Under the pieces are notes generated by a model. It saw only the letters and a program-made list of their open reading frames with translations. It was not told where the DNA came from and ran no database searches. From Ornithinimicrobium faecis (GTDB lineage: Bacteria; Actinomycetota; Actinomycetes; Actinomycetales; Dermatophilaceae), in the NCBI RefSeq assembly GCF_023923225.1, contig NZ_CP099489.1, positions 186,001-250,000 on the forward strand: 64,000 nucleotides of DNA, in the 5' to 3' direction. Of the stretch, positions 32,671 through 41,797 are shown piece by piece. Made by a program: the position numbers and the translations under genes. Numbering within the stretch: position 1 is the first letter of the stretch; every line of letters starts with the position of its first letter.

Positions 32671-32936
32671 GCAGTCTTGGTGTCGGCGCGCTCCGTCGCG
32701 ATGCGGCCGCGCGCACGCAGATAGTCCCGCACCCCGCCGGGGGTGACGTCGACACCCTGGCCCGCGTTGAGTCCGGAGATGCCTTGGTCGACGGCCGAGC
32801 GGAGCGCTTCCAGCCTGGCGGGCTCGGAGACGTCGTGCTCGCCAAGAGTTGCGAGGAGCCCCAGTGCCAGTTCGGCCCGCTCCTCGCGGGAGAATCCCTT
32901 CGCGGTCTCCAAGATCTCGGCGGAAGTCTGCGACAT
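32667..32936 (-). CDS. Orphan antitoxin (addiction-module component, RelB/ParD-like)
   Basis: 89 residues. EILETAKGFSREERAELALGLL, then ARLEALRSAVDQGISGLNAGQGVD, matches the addiction-module antidote family (PF09720/CC2985-like), normally the first gene of a TA pair. The ATG at 32936 is supported by GGAGGTATG immediately upstream. Only a 16-codon remnant of the toxin follows (32620-32670). Retention of the antitoxin suggests neutral decay or an anti-addiction role. Confidence 0.75.
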   Translation of the reverse strand: MSQTSAEILETAKGFSREERAELALGLLATLGEHDVSEPARLEALRSAVDQGISGLNAGQGVDVTPGGVRDYLRARGRIATERADTKTA

Positions 32937-33061
32937 ACCTCCAGCGTACGCGGCGACCTGAGTTCGGCCCGCGAACTATTCGAGCTGGATGCGTGATCGG
33001 CGTTATGGGTTGGCTGTGGTGGGTTGCGACGTCTCCGTGCAGGATCGCTAGGTTGGGACCT

Positions 33062-34582
33062 GTGTCGACCGAAGACTCCAACGACCACGTTCGCCAGACA
33101 GTGGACAACATGACCTCGGAGGAGGTCGCCGCTGTTCTCGACCAGATCGCTGCGCTGCATCCAGCGGAGGAACCGCTGGCGATGCCACCCCAGGACTCCC
33201 CCCTCCAGCGCAACCGAGCCATCGAGTTGCCCGCTCCACCCCCGGTGGTTCAGGCCCTGACCTTGCACGTCGAGGTGGAGCTCGTCGTCCCGCGAGTCTG
33301 GCGCCAGGTCGAGGTCCGCGGCGACCTCACCCTTGAGGATCTCCACGCGGTGATCCAGCGCGCCGTGGGGTGGCAGAACTATCACCTCCATCGCTTCTGG
33401 GAGAGCGCCGACCAGGACAGCTGGCACGGGTCCTACTACCTCACAGACGGGGACGTCGCCGAGGGCGAGCAAGGCACCCACGAGAGCGAGGCCCGGCTGG
33501 ACCAGGTGTACCGCGAGGTCGGCGACGCGCTCCGCTACACGTACGACTTCGGCGACGACTGGCACCACCTGATCCGCCTGGAGTCGGTGGACGAGTTGGC
33601 GGCAGACGCGCCGCGAGCCGTGTGCACCGACGGCGAGATGGCCGGTCCACTGGAGGACGCCGGCGGTCCACCTGGCTACAACGAGCTGGTCGAGGCGTTC
33701 TCCGACGACCCGCCGCTGGGCCGACTTGAGGACTATGTCCGAGAGTGGTTGCCCGACGACTGGGACCCGACCGTGTTGGATCTGGGCCAGGTCAACTCGG
33801 CCATCTCGCTGATCGGCGCCAGCACCGAGGAGGTGTTCGCGGTCGTCGCCGGGGTGGAGCCACCAGCGGCGATAGGCGCGCTGCTGGAGCTCGCACGGCC
33901 TGACGTGCTGGCCACGCTCGCCGAGCTCTGCCGCAGCGCAGGCGCCGTGGAAGGGCGGTTGGACGACGAGGACCTGGCAGCAATCGCCCGGCCCTATCGC
34001 CTCCTGCTGGACCTGGCGGGCACGGAGGGTATCCCGCTGACCCAGGCGGGGTGGATGAAGCCCGCCGTCGTCCAGGAAATCGTGGCAGCCCTGGGCTTGG
34101 AGACCTCGTGGATCGGGAAGGGCAACCGGGAAGACCAGACTCTGCCGGTCGCGCAACTGCGCGAGAGCGCCCAGGGGCTCGGGTTCCTGCGCAAGCGCAA
34201 GGGCCGCCTGCTGCTAACCAATAAGGGCGCAGCGCTGAGCACCGACCATGACTATGTCGAGGCCATTGCGGCCGGGTTGCTCACAGACAGGGACCCCTAT
34301 GTGGCCGCGGCGAGAGGCCTGTTCGCCCTCCTCACCGTCGCGGGAGGACACAGCGACCTGAAGCTCGCCGGAGGCGTTGCCGAGCTCATGACGCACTACG
34401 GTCTGCGAACCGGTCCGGCCGGAGTGGAGCGTCAGCACGCAGGAGACATGGTGTGGCCGACGTGGTGCGCCCTCGACGGGGACATGGGTTTGGGAAAGAA
34501 GGCACCACGAGCTGATCATCAGGCAGTTGGTCTGGCCGTCGCGGCCCTGTGGCCAGAGCGATCCGCGCAGACGGACGCGTAG
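33062..34582 (+). CDS. Plasmid pRiA4b ORF-3-like (IS1096 passenger TnpR-type) protein
   Basis: 506 residues. Residues 60-230 match the pRiA4b ORF-3-like domain: HVEVELVVPRVWRQVEVRGDLTL, LHAVIQRAVGWQNYHLHRF, RYTYDFGDDWHHLIRLESV and GGPPGYNELVEAF. The C-terminal half is all-helical with FLRKRKGRLLLTNKGAAL, a winged-helix-like hairpin. The family is common on plasmids, IS1096 elements and in chromosomes as an orphan; its role is unclear. No transposase is adjacent. GTG 33062 is used, since upstream codons overlap the antitoxin promoter. Neighbouring a TA remnant suggests a small acquired patch at 32.6-34.6 kb. Confidence 0.8.
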   Translation: MSTEDSNDHVRQTVDNMTSEEVAAVLDQIAALHPAEEPLAMPPQDSPLQRNRAIELPAPPPVVQALTLHVEVELVVPRVWRQVEVRGDLTLEDLHAVIQRAVGWQNYHLHRFWESADQDSWHGSYYLTDGDVAEGEQGTHESEARLDQVYREVGDALRYTYDFGDDWHHLIRLESVDELAADAPRAVCTDGEMAGPLEDAGGPPGYNELVEAFSDDPPLGRLEDYVREWLPDDWDPTVLDLGQVNSAISLIGASTEEVFAVVAGVEPPAAIGALLELARPDVLATLAELCRSAGAVEGRLDDEDLAAIARPYRLLLDLAGTEGIPLTQAGWMKPAVVQEIVAALGLETSWIGKGNREDQTLPVAQLRESAQGLGFLRKRKGRLLLTNKGAALSTDHDYVEAIAAGLLTDRDPYVAAARGLFALLTVAGGHSDLKLAGGVAELMTHYGLRTGPAGVERQHAGDMVWPTWCALDGDMGLGKKAPRADHQAVGLAVAALWPERSAQTDA

Positions 34583-34654
34583 TTCGCGCCGCGAGACGAT
34601 GTGCGGGTTCGCTCCCGGGTTCGGCTATCCGGCGGGGATGGCGACCCGCTCCTG

Positions 34655-36766
34655 TCACCCAACCCGCGTCTGACGTTGCGGGAGCGCCGCCCCGATCGCC
34701 ACCGCGGCAGCGATGGCGACGGCCAGGCCGATGCCGACGATGGCGATGCCGGAGTCGTTGAGCGCCCAGCCGATGACCAGGGCGGTCAGCACGGACAGCA
34801 CGGTCGGTCGCAGCATGGGCAGCTGCCACAGGGGGACGAGACGCCGACCCAGGCGGGAATCCTGCGCCAGCACGGCCCAGACGATCGCCACCAGGACGAC
34901 CACAGCGATCCACGACGCCGGATAGCGCACCAGGATGCCCAGGCTCTGGTCGAGTTTGCGCGCCACGATCTCGAGTGCACCGCCGTCGATCACCGACTGC
35001 AGGAACTCGCCCAGGTGGGTGCGTGATCCCGCCGGGCGCAGCCAGTCGACGAACATCAGGGCACCGGCCACCACGGCAGCAGCACCCCCGAGCAGCAGCA
35101 CGCGCACCGGCGTCAGCCGGATCTCCGCCGCCGCGAGCCCGAGCACCCCGACCGCGATCACCAACGAGGGCACGCCACCAAAGTCGGCTCCCCAGCTTGG
35201 CGACCCGTCCACCAGGACCAACAGCAGGCCGAGGCCGCCGATCACCAGACAGGCGGCGGTGCGCCGGGCCATCGGACGTGAGCGCAGCAACCCGGCGAGG
35301 AACCCGGCGAGGAGCAGGCCCGACAGTGCGAAGATGCCATAGCCCACGTTGCCCATCCCGTAGAAGCGCCCGGCCGTCACGGGCTGCACCCCGAGGATCG
35401 AGATGAGCCCGAGGCGCCCACCGAGGATGACGTCCATGCCGACGACCACCACCGTGACGGCAGCGATGACCGAGGGTGGGCCGAGGGGATGTCGGCGCCA
35501 GGGCCCGCCGACGGCCAGGGCGACGTGGGCAGCCATCAGCACCACGAGCACCATGGACAGCGTCAGCCATTGCGGGGAACCGCGCCACCAGGGCACGAGT
35601 CCGGCCAGGAAGGCGGCCGAGGGGAAGGCCATCGCGGCCAGCCCGGTCACCTGCAGTCCGCGGCGGCGCCCGGTCAGCACGAGGGCGGCGAGGGCGATCA
35701 GTGCGAGGACAAGGCCGACGCCGAGCACTGGATAGGCCAGTGCGTGCGCTGCGCCAGTCCCGCCCTGGAGGTCGCGCAGCGCGCTGACCCGCTCCGAGAC
35801 GGGAGCGTCGCTGGGCTGGATCTCCACCGGCAGGCCGCTGACCGAGTCCGGGATGCCGGCCCCGGCCAGGGCGAGGATCGTCGCGGTGAGATCGGTGGTC
35901 TGGACCAGCCCCGACTGACGCGTGGTCGCGGAGGAGAGGGTGCCCGGATCGCCGGTGTCGCGCCAGATGATGGCGGCCCGCACACCCACGGTGTCGTCCC
36001 GGTCCGCCAGTCCAGCGATCACGACCGAGGTGCCCGGTGACAGGTTCCGCAGCAGCACGTCCAGCTGGGCGTCAAAGGTCAGCAGGTCGTCGTGGCTCGT
36101 GATCGGCCCACGATCCAGCAGGGTCACGTCGCACACCCCCGGCTGGTAAGTCGTGAGAGCGGAGCCTCCGGGGAGCGGCGTGGCGTAGCGCGGCACAGCG
36201 CCGTCCTGATCGGCCGCCCCCAGAGCAGCGAGGGGTCCCCCTGCCCGGACACAGACGCCCTCCGAGGCCAGCGCGGAACTGAGGGAGCCCAGCTGCGCAT
36301 CCAACGGACGTCGCGCGGCGGCGGAGGTCCAGGAGTCCCACTCCGGGATGCTGGCGCTCACGTCCCCGACCCGTGATGGCTCGACGTCGTCGCCGGTGAC
36401 GATCTCGGGCACGACCTGGCAGTCCTGCTCCCCGTCGTCATCAGCAGCGGCGCGCTGGCCGGCGCCGAGGGTGAGCCACCCGTCGGCCGGGCAGGTCACG
36501 ACGTGGGCCCCACGCACGATGAGCCCGCCGGCAGCGCCCTCCTCTGCGAGGGACCACAGGGCACGGGTGCTGTCGCGCGTGATGTCGGACCAGGACAGTC
36601 CCGGCACCCCGATGACCACGACCTCGCCGCCCTGCTGCTCCACGGCGTCCCCACCGGTGCCGGCAGCCCGGGCGCCCAGCAGGCTGGCCACCATCGTGCC
36701 GCCGAGCAGCAGGACGACCAGCCCGAACACCGCCCACGCGAAGCGGCGGCCCCCAGACTCGGTCAT
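34655..36766 (-). CDS. Large membrane protein with extracytoplasmic alkaline-phosphatase-like domain
   Basis: 703 residues. One N-terminal membrane helix (residues 6-30) precedes an outside domain of about 330 residues that starts VVVIGVPGLSWSDI and later has VVIAGLADRDDTVGVRAAIIW and GLVQTTDLTATILALAG, an arrangement like the alkaline-phosphatase superfamily but with degenerate metal motifs. About ten further helices fill residues 365-700. Proteins of this architecture are frequent in actinobacteria near wall or lipid genes; catalysis is unproven. ATG 36766 starts just before the signal-like helix. Divergent from the DUF4446 gene. Confidence 0.65.
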   Translation of the reverse strand: MTESGGRRFAWAVFGLVVLLLGGTMVASLLGARAAGTGGDAVEQQGGEVVVIGVPGLSWSDITRDSTRALWSLAEEGAAGGLIVRGAHVVTCPADGWLTLGAGQRAAADDDGEQDCQVVPEIVTGDDVEPSRVGDVSASIPEWDSWTSAAARRPLDAQLGSLSSALASEGVCVRAGGPLAALGAADQDGAVPRYATPLPGGSALTTYQPGVCDVTLLDRGPITSHDDLLTFDAQLDVLLRNLSPGTSVVIAGLADRDDTVGVRAAIIWRDTGDPGTLSSATTRQSGLVQTTDLTATILALAGAGIPDSVSGLPVEIQPSDAPVSERVSALRDLQGGTGAAHALAYPVLGVGLVLALIALAALVLTGRRRGLQVTGLAAMAFPSAAFLAGLVPWWRGSPQWLTLSMVLVVLMAAHVALAVGGPWRRHPLGPPSVIAAVTVVVVGMDVILGGRLGLISILGVQPVTAGRFYGMGNVGYGIFALSGLLLAGFLAGLLRSRPMARRTAACLVIGGLGLLLVLVDGSPSWGADFGGVPSLVIAVGVLGLAAAEIRLTPVRVLLLGGAAAVVAGALMFVDWLRPAGSRTHLGEFLQSVIDGGALEIVARKLDQSLGILVRYPASWIAVVVLVAIVWAVLAQDSRLGRRLVPLWQLPMLRPTVLSVLTALVIGWALNDSGIAIVGIGLAVAIAAAVAIGAALPQRQTRVG

Positions 36767-36876
36767 GGGCACGACACTAGCCGCGAGAACTGGGCCAACC
36801 CTGGAGCCCACCAACGCGACCATCTGCTGGCGTGCCGCCGTCGGACGGAGGCGAGCGGTCGGCATACGCTCTGGGG

Positions 36877-37377
36877 GTGAGCACCATTGCCCTGATCGTC
36901 GCCATCGTGGCCCTGCTCGTCGCGCTCGGTGCGGCCGGGCTCGGCTGGGTCGCGCACCAGAGGCACCAGTTGATCCAGCGCCGCTATGCCGTGCTCTGGG
37001 GTGAGGGTGAGGCCGACGTGGCGACCGTCTTGGCGCAGCAGGCTCGCCGGATGGGTGCAGAGCGCGCGCGGATTGACGCCATGGAGCGCACCGTGGCTGA
37101 CCTGCGCGGAGACCTCGCCCAGACGCTGCAGCACGTCGCCGTCGTGCGCTATGACGCCTTCGGTGACATGGGTGGGCGGATGTCGTTCTCGGCCGCAGTA
37201 ATTGATGACAACGGGGACGGCGTCGTGATCAGCTCGATCCACGCGCGCGGGGAGTCGCGGACCTATGCCAAGGGCATCGTCGGTGGGGGCAGCGACACTG
37301 CCCTGACGCCCGAGGAGCAGCAGGCACTCGCCGCTGCGCGCGACGACTCGAGCCCGGCTCCCGGCGCCGACACCTAA
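36877..37377 (+). CDS. DUF4446 family protein
   Basis: 166 residues. An N-terminal transmembrane helix (STIALIVAIVALLVALGAAGL) and a coiled-coil segment lead to the DUF4446 core: VAVVRYDAFGDMGGRMSFSAAVIDDNGDGVVIS, then HARGESRTYAKGI. The family is a membrane-anchored protein of unknown function in Firmicutes and Actinobacteria. GTG 36877. It is followed by the 32-nt paired repeat at 37392-37455. Confidence 0.88.
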   Translation: MSTIALIVAIVALLVALGAAGLGWVAHQRHQLIQRRYAVLWGEGEADVATVLAQQARRMGAERARIDAMERTVADLRGDLAQTLQHVAVVRYDAFGDMGGRMSFSAAVIDDNGDGVVISSIHARGESRTYAKGIVGGGSDTALTPEEQQALAAARDDSSPAPGADT

Positions 37378-37391
37378 GCGGGCAACCACCC

Positions 37392-37455
37392 GGGTGGGGT
37401 GTGCGAGACCTCTATCAAGTTGCGGGTGGCGTGTGCGAGACCTTTATTAATTTGC
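37392..37455. repeat. Two tandem units of a 32-nt repeat (locus A)
   Basis: Units 37392-37423 and 37424-37455 both begin GGGTGG(G/C)GTGTGCGAGACCT and end in an AT-rich TTGC. A related pair lies at 62114-62177. The second unit supplies the last codons and stop (TAA at 37447-37449) of the lipid-kinase gene on the minus strand. It separates convergent DUF4446 and lipid-kinase genes. Confidence 0.8.
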
Positions 37456-38646
37456 GGGGCGGCGCACGATCAGGCTGCCCGGGTTGACGGCCACGCTCAT
37501 CGCGGTGGCCTCCCCGAGGGTGTCGCCGTCGAGCTGGATCTGCACGGGGGCGTCGGCGGAGACCTCGAGGGTGCGGGCCGTGTAGTAGTCGACTCGCTGG
37601 TGGCCCCGGCTGCTGCGGGTCACCAGGCGTGTGACCACCGCGCCCCAGCCGACCAGACCCTCTGGTGAGAGCAACACCAGGTCGAGGATCCCGTCGTCGG
37701 CCTTGGCCTGTGGGACCAGGTTGACCCCGCCCTGCAGCTTGCCGACGTTGCCGACCATCACGCTGCGCACGCGTCGGTGCAGCCGGGTGCCGCCCTCATC
37801 GATGATCACGTCGACCTTGAACTGGCGGCCCTTCAGGCCCTTGAGGCCGGTGACGACATAGGCGGCCCAGCCGACCCGCTTCTTGAGTTTGCCGGGGACG
37901 TTGGCCATCACCTCGGCGTCGAACCCCAGGCCCGCCATCACCAGAAAGACGTGCTCCTCCACCTCGCCCTCGCCATGGCCCGGCGTCGGAGGGTGCTCCT
38001 CGATGGTGTCCGGGTCGACCTGCGGAGCCGCGTCACCTTCGTCGGGCTCGCCCAGTGGGCGGCGCAACCGCAGGGTGCCGGTGTCGATCGCAGTGTCCAC
38101 GCCGGTCAGGGCGACCTTTGTGCCCTGGGACAGGCTGGACACCGGCAGTGAGAGGTTGCGGGCCAACAGGTTGCCGGTGCCAGCCGGGAGCAGCCCCATC
38201 GGCACCCCGCTGTCGACCATGGCCGACCCGACGGTGCGCACCGTGCCGTCCCCGCCGAGCGCACAGACCAGGTCCACGCCCTGCCCCAGCGCCTCGCGGG
38301 CCTGGCCATAGCCTGGGTCCTCCTCGGTCGTCTCCAGCCACAACGGCTCGGCCCACCCGTGGGCCGCGCAGATTGAGGCGATCTCGGCGCGAGGTTTGTC
38401 GGTGTTGTTGTCGTCGAACTTGGTTGGGTTCACCACAACAGCGGCGCGCGGTCGGGTGTCTTCCGTCGCTGGCTGGTCCACCGGCGTCGTGTTGCCGGTG
38501 TCCGAGTCCCCTGCTCCGCCAGACCGCCGGCTCCGCTCGGGGGTTGCCTTGGGCCCGCCGCCAGACCGAGAGATCCCGAGCCAGACCAGCCCCCCGACGA
38601 TGATTATGCCGAGCACGATCAGCGCGATAACCCACCAGTTGTCCAC
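37447..38646 (-). CDS. Diacylglycerol kinase-type lipid kinase, membrane-anchored
   Basis: 399 residues. A single N-terminal membrane helix ([22 protein letters not shown]) and a charged linker precede a DAGK catalytic domain: [31 protein letters not shown] (nucleotide-binding GGDGT and PAGTGN motifs, about residues 136-166). Family members phosphorylate diacylglycerol or related lipids, or participate in long-chain base metabolism; the substrate is open. GTG 38646 gives a clean N-terminal anchor. Divergent from serS with 52 bp between starts. Its 3' end is formed by a 32-nt repeat unit. Confidence 0.88.
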   Translation of the reverse strand: MDNWWVIALIVLGIIIVGGLVWLGISRSGGGPKATPERSRRSGGAGDSDTGNTTPVDQPATEDTRPRAAVVVNPTKFDDNNTDKPRAEIASICAAHGWAEPLWLETTEEDPGYGQAREALGQGVDLVCALGGDGTVRTVGSAMVDSGVPMGLLPAGTGNLLARNLSLPVSSLSQGTKVALTGVDTAIDTGTLRLRRPLGEPDEGDAAPQVDPDTIEEHPPTPGHGEGEVEEHVFLVMAGLGFDAEVMANVPGKLKKRVGWAAYVVTGLKGLKGRQFKVDVIIDEGGTRLHRRVRSVMVGNVGKLQGGVNLVPQAKADDGILDLVLLSPEGLVGWGAVVTRLVTRSSRGHQRVDYYTARTLEVSADAPVQIQLDGDTLGEATAMSVAVNPGSLIVRRPAN

Positions 38647-38698
38647 GAGGTCAACGTACCCGTCCGTAACCGTTTGTCCGGACCCGTACCCTGGGAGG

Positions 38699-39967
38699 GT
38701 GATCGACATCCGGCAACTTCGTGAGGACCCCGAGCGGGTGCGGGCATCGCAGCGTGCCCGTGGTGAGGACGATGGCGTCGTGGACGCCGTCCTGGACGCG
38801 GACAAGAGGCACCGATCGAGCCTGTCCGAGTATGAGTCGCTGCGTGCCTCCCAGAAGTCGTTCGGCAAGAAGGTGGCCGCCGCACAGGGCGAGGAGAAGG
38901 CTGCCCTGCTGGCCGAGGTCAAGGAGATGGCTGCGCGCGTCAAGCAGCTGGACGCCGCCAAGGACGAGGCCGCCCAGGAGCGGGAGCGACTGCTGCGCAG
39001 CATCGGCAACGTCATCATCGACGGCGTGCCCACGGGGGGCGAGGACGATTTCGTCACCCTCGAGGAGGTCGGCACGCCGCGTGACTTCGCGGCTGAGGGG
39101 TTCGAGCCGAAGGACCACCTGGCACTGGGTGAGGCGCTCGGTGCCATCGACATGGCCCGCGGTGCCAAGGTCTCCGGGTCGCGCTTCTACTACCTGACCG
39201 GCCCCGGCGCCCGGCTCGAGCTGGCGCTGATGAACCTGGCGCTGGACCGCGCTCGCGATGCCGGCTTCGTCCAGATGCAGGTGCCGACCCTGGTCACCCC
39301 ACAGACGATGGGTGGGGCGGGCTTCCTCGATGCACACGCCGACGAGGTCTATCGCCTCGAGGGCGACGACCTGTATCTCACCGGCACCTCCGAGGTCGCG
39401 CTCGCGGGGTTCCACGGCGACGAGATCATCGACCTCACGCAGGGGCCGCGGCGCTATGCCGCGATGTCGACCTGCTATCGGCGCGAGGCCGGCAGCTATG
39501 GCAAGGACACCCAGGGCATCATCCGGGTGCACCAGTTCCAGAAGGTCGAGATGTTCGTCTACGCCCGTCCCGAGGACGCAGAGACCCAGCACGAGGCACT
39601 GCTGAAGTGGGAGCGCGGCATGCTCGACGACCTGGGCCTGGCGTATCGCGTCATCGACGTGGCCGCCGGTGACCTGGGCGGACCGGCAGCACGCAAGTTT
39701 GACTGCGAGGCCTGGGTGCCGACGCAGGAGCGCTATCGCGAGTTGACCTCGACCTCCAATTGCACGACCTATCAGGCGCGACGGTTCAACATCCGCGAGC
39801 GTGGCGAGTCCGGCACCCGCAGCGTCGCGACCCTCAACGGCACCCTGGCCACGACCCGCTTCCTGGTCGCTCTGCTCGAGACGCACCAGCAGGCCGACGG
39901 CTCGGTCACGATTCCCGAGGTGCTGCGGCCCTACACCGGCTTCGACACCATGACCCCGATCGCCTGA
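38699..39967 (+). CDS. serS: Seryl-tRNA synthetase
   Basis: 422 residues, normal for bacterial SerRS. The N-terminal coiled-coil arm spans about residues 25-105 ([15 protein letters not shown] start, [19 protein letters not shown]). Class-II motifs are clear: [12 protein letters not shown], motif 2 [16 protein letters not shown]...[11 protein letters not shown], and motif 3 [19 protein letters not shown]. It charges tRNA-Ser with serine in the cytosol. Starts at GTG 38699 behind GGGAGG. The last 23 bp of its 3' end are duplicated 50 bp downstream. Confidence 0.97.
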   Translation: MIDIRQLREDPERVRASQRARGEDDGVVDAVLDADKRHRSSLSEYESLRASQKSFGKKVAAAQGEEKAALLAEVKEMAARVKQLDAAKDEAAQERERLLRSIGNVIIDGVPTGGEDDFVTLEEVGTPRDFAAEGFEPKDHLALGEALGAIDMARGAKVSGSRFYYLTGPGARLELALMNLALDRARDAGFVQMQVPTLVTPQTMGGAGFLDAHADEVYRLEGDDLYLTGTSEVALAGFHGDEIIDLTQGPRRYAAMSTCYRREAGSYGKDTQGIIRVHQFQKVEMFVYARPEDAETQHEALLKWERGMLDDLGLAYRVIDVAAGDLGGPAARKFDCEAWVPTQERYRELTSTSNCTTYQARRFNIRERGESGTRSVATLNGTLATTRFLVALLETHQQADGSVTIPEVLRPYTGFDTMTPIA

Positions 39968-40023
39968 CCACGCAGGCGCGACTGACAACGCCTACGCGAC
40001 TGACCCCGATCGCCTGACCACGC
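39951..40023. repeat. 23-bp direct duplication of the serS 3' end
   Basis: TGACCCCGATCGCCTGACCA plus CGC occurs at 39951-39973 (end of serS, including its stop) and again at 40001-40023. The downstream copy is non-coding. It looks like a local duplication next to the 32-nt tandem array. Confidence 0.75.
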
Positions 40024-40159
40024 CCACGCGAGCCTGCCCGCCCGGCGTGTCGCGCACGGTGCACAGATCGTTGCGGCGTGTCCGGGGGGCTGGCGCGGAT
40101 CCCGCAACGCCGAGTCCGCACCACCTCCCTGACCAGACTTCGCGCGAGTGGGCTCTCGC

Positions 40160-40329
40160 GCGCTCGGTGGGGCTCAGGACCCCGTGCTCGCGCGCTCGGT
40201 CGGGCTGAGGATCGGGGGCTCATGCGCTCGGTGGGGCTCAGGACCCGGTGCCCACGCGCTCGGTGGGGCTCAGGACCCGGTGCCCACGCGCTCGGTGGGG
40301 CTCAGGACCCGGCGCCCACGCGCTCGGTC
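40160..40329. repeat. Tandem array of five 32-bp repeats
   Basis: Units start at 40160, 40192, 40224, 40256 and 40288, with a partial sixth at 40320; each begins GCGCTCGGTGGGGCTCAGGA or a near variant. Units three and four are identical; units one and two are more diverged. The period is exactly 32 bp with no spacers, so it is not a CRISPR. It fills the 441-bp gap between serS and the sensor kinase, which otherwise contains no gene, and lies just 80 bp upstream of the kinase start. Confidence 0.85.
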
Positions 40330-40408
40330 GAAGGGGGGAGAGGGGCGGTCGCTGGGGTCCGTCGTGCGACGGAGGCGTCGGTGCGGTGTGCCGCCCTACC
40401 CTGGAGGG

Positions 40409-41797
40409 ATGGATCGCATCGCCCACCTGCTCGGAGCCGACGAGGACTGGCGCCGCCCACCGCCCTCACCGGCCCAGCGGCGCATCGACGTGCTCATCGC
40501 CGTGGCCGTCTATCTGCTGGCGGCGCTGTCCATCGAGCTGATGCGCAGCCTCAACGCTTTCGACGGAGCTAACTCCTGGGGCGAGGTGTTGACGCAGCAC
40601 CTGGTGGCGGCCTCGGTCGGACTGCTGCTGGTCTTCCGCCGCTCCCACCCCATCATCGTCGCGGGCCTGGCCACCCTGCACCTGTATGTCATGGGCACGC
40701 TCGAGCCGCTGGTCGCCGGCAACCTCGTCATGCAGGTGGCCTACTTCTTCGCCGTCTACACCGCGGTGGCCTGGAGCCGGGACCGTCGCGCGCTCGGCTA
40801 TCTGCTGGTGGCCTTCGTGCTCACCCTGGTCCTCTGGCTGGCCTGGATGTTTGCCCTGAGCTCGGGGCTGCAGGACATGTATGCCAACCTCGGCGTCAAG
40901 CCCACCGAGCCCGCCGGACTCTTCAGCGCACCGATCGCGGCGGTCGGCTGGACGACCCTCAACAACCTGCTCTTCTTCGGCGGCGCCGTCCTGCTCGGCC
41001 AGGTGGCCTGGCGCGGCGCCCTGCACACCCAGCGCGAGGTGAGGTATGCCGAGACGATCCGCTCGCAGGCAGCTCGCCTCCGCGACCAGGCAGTTGTCGC
41101 CGAGCGACTGCGGATCGCACGTGAGCTGCACGACGTCGTCGCCCACCACGTCTCAGTGATGGGGGTGCAGGCCGCGGCGGCACGGCGGGTCCTGACCAAG
41201 AACCCGGACGCCGCCCGAGAAGCGCTCGGCGCGATCGAGGGCTCCTCACGCAGCGCCGTCGGCCAGATGCGCGAGCTGCTCGGCACCCTGCGCAGCGGCG
41301 AGCTGGCGGCCGACGGCGCCACCGAGGAGAGCGGCCATCCGGATCGGGCACCCCAGCCGGACCTGGACGACCTGGACGAGTTGGTGGCTCAGGCGACCAC
41401 CCCCACCTGCGCGGTGACCTACTCGCTCGTCGAGGAGTCTCCCGGGGCCGCCGGCGCCGTGCCGCCCGCCCTGCAATTGACGGCATACCGGATCGTGCAG
41501 GAGTCCCTGGCCAACGTGCGCCGGCACTCCACCGCCACCCGGGCCTCGGTCGTGATCCGGGTCGACGAGGAGCTCGAGGTCGAGGTGCTCGACAACGGGG
41601 CGCCGCGGCCGGGCACCTCGGGCACGGGCCTGGGCCAGCAGGGCATGCGTGAGCGTGCTGATCTGCTCGGTGGCACCGTCGAGATGGGCCGCCGCCATGG
41701 TCCGGGCTATCGGGTGCGGGTCACCCTGCCGCTCTCCGCGCAGGACCAGGTGCGCGTCCCCGCCGACGCGACCGGGGCCGCCGGGGTCGTGTCGTGA
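40409..41797 (+). CDS. NarL-type sensor histidine kinase
   Basis: 462 residues. About six membrane helices occupy residues 25-200, followed by HisKA_3: ERLRIARELHDVVAHHVSVMG with phosphoacceptor His241. The HATPase_c domain includes QLTAYRIVQESLANVRRHS (N box) and TGLGQQGMRERADLLGG (G boxes). It is predicted to sense a membrane-associated signal. ATG 40409 is behind GGAGGG. Overlaps the response-regulator gene as GTGA, so the two form a matched pair. Confidence 0.93.
   Translation: MDRIAHLLGADEDWRRPPPSPAQRRIDVLIAVAVYLLAALSIELMRSLNAFDGANSWGEVLTQHLVAASVGLLLVFRRSHPIIVAGLATLHLYVMGTLEPLVAGNLVMQVAYFFAVYTAVAWSRDRRALGYLLVAFVLTLVLWLAWMFALSSGLQDMYANLGVKPTEPAGLFSAPIAAVGWTTLNNLLFFGGAVLLGQVAWRGALHTQREVRYAETIRSQAARLRDQAVVAERLRIARELHDVVAHHVSVMGVQAAAARRVLTKNPDAAREALGAIEGSSRSAVGQMRELLGTLRSGELAADGATEESGHPDRAPQPDLDDLDELVAQATTPTCAVTYSLVEESPGAAGAVPPALQLTAYRIVQESLANVRRHSTATRASVVIRVDEELEVEVLDNGAPRPGTSGTGLGQQGMRERADLLGGTVEMGRRHGPGYRVRVTLPLSAQDQVRVPADATGAAGVVS

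Noticed and set aside
40160..40329. Possible CRISPR array
   Set aside because: The 32-bp units abut with no unique spacers and there are no cas genes; it is a simple tandem repeat.
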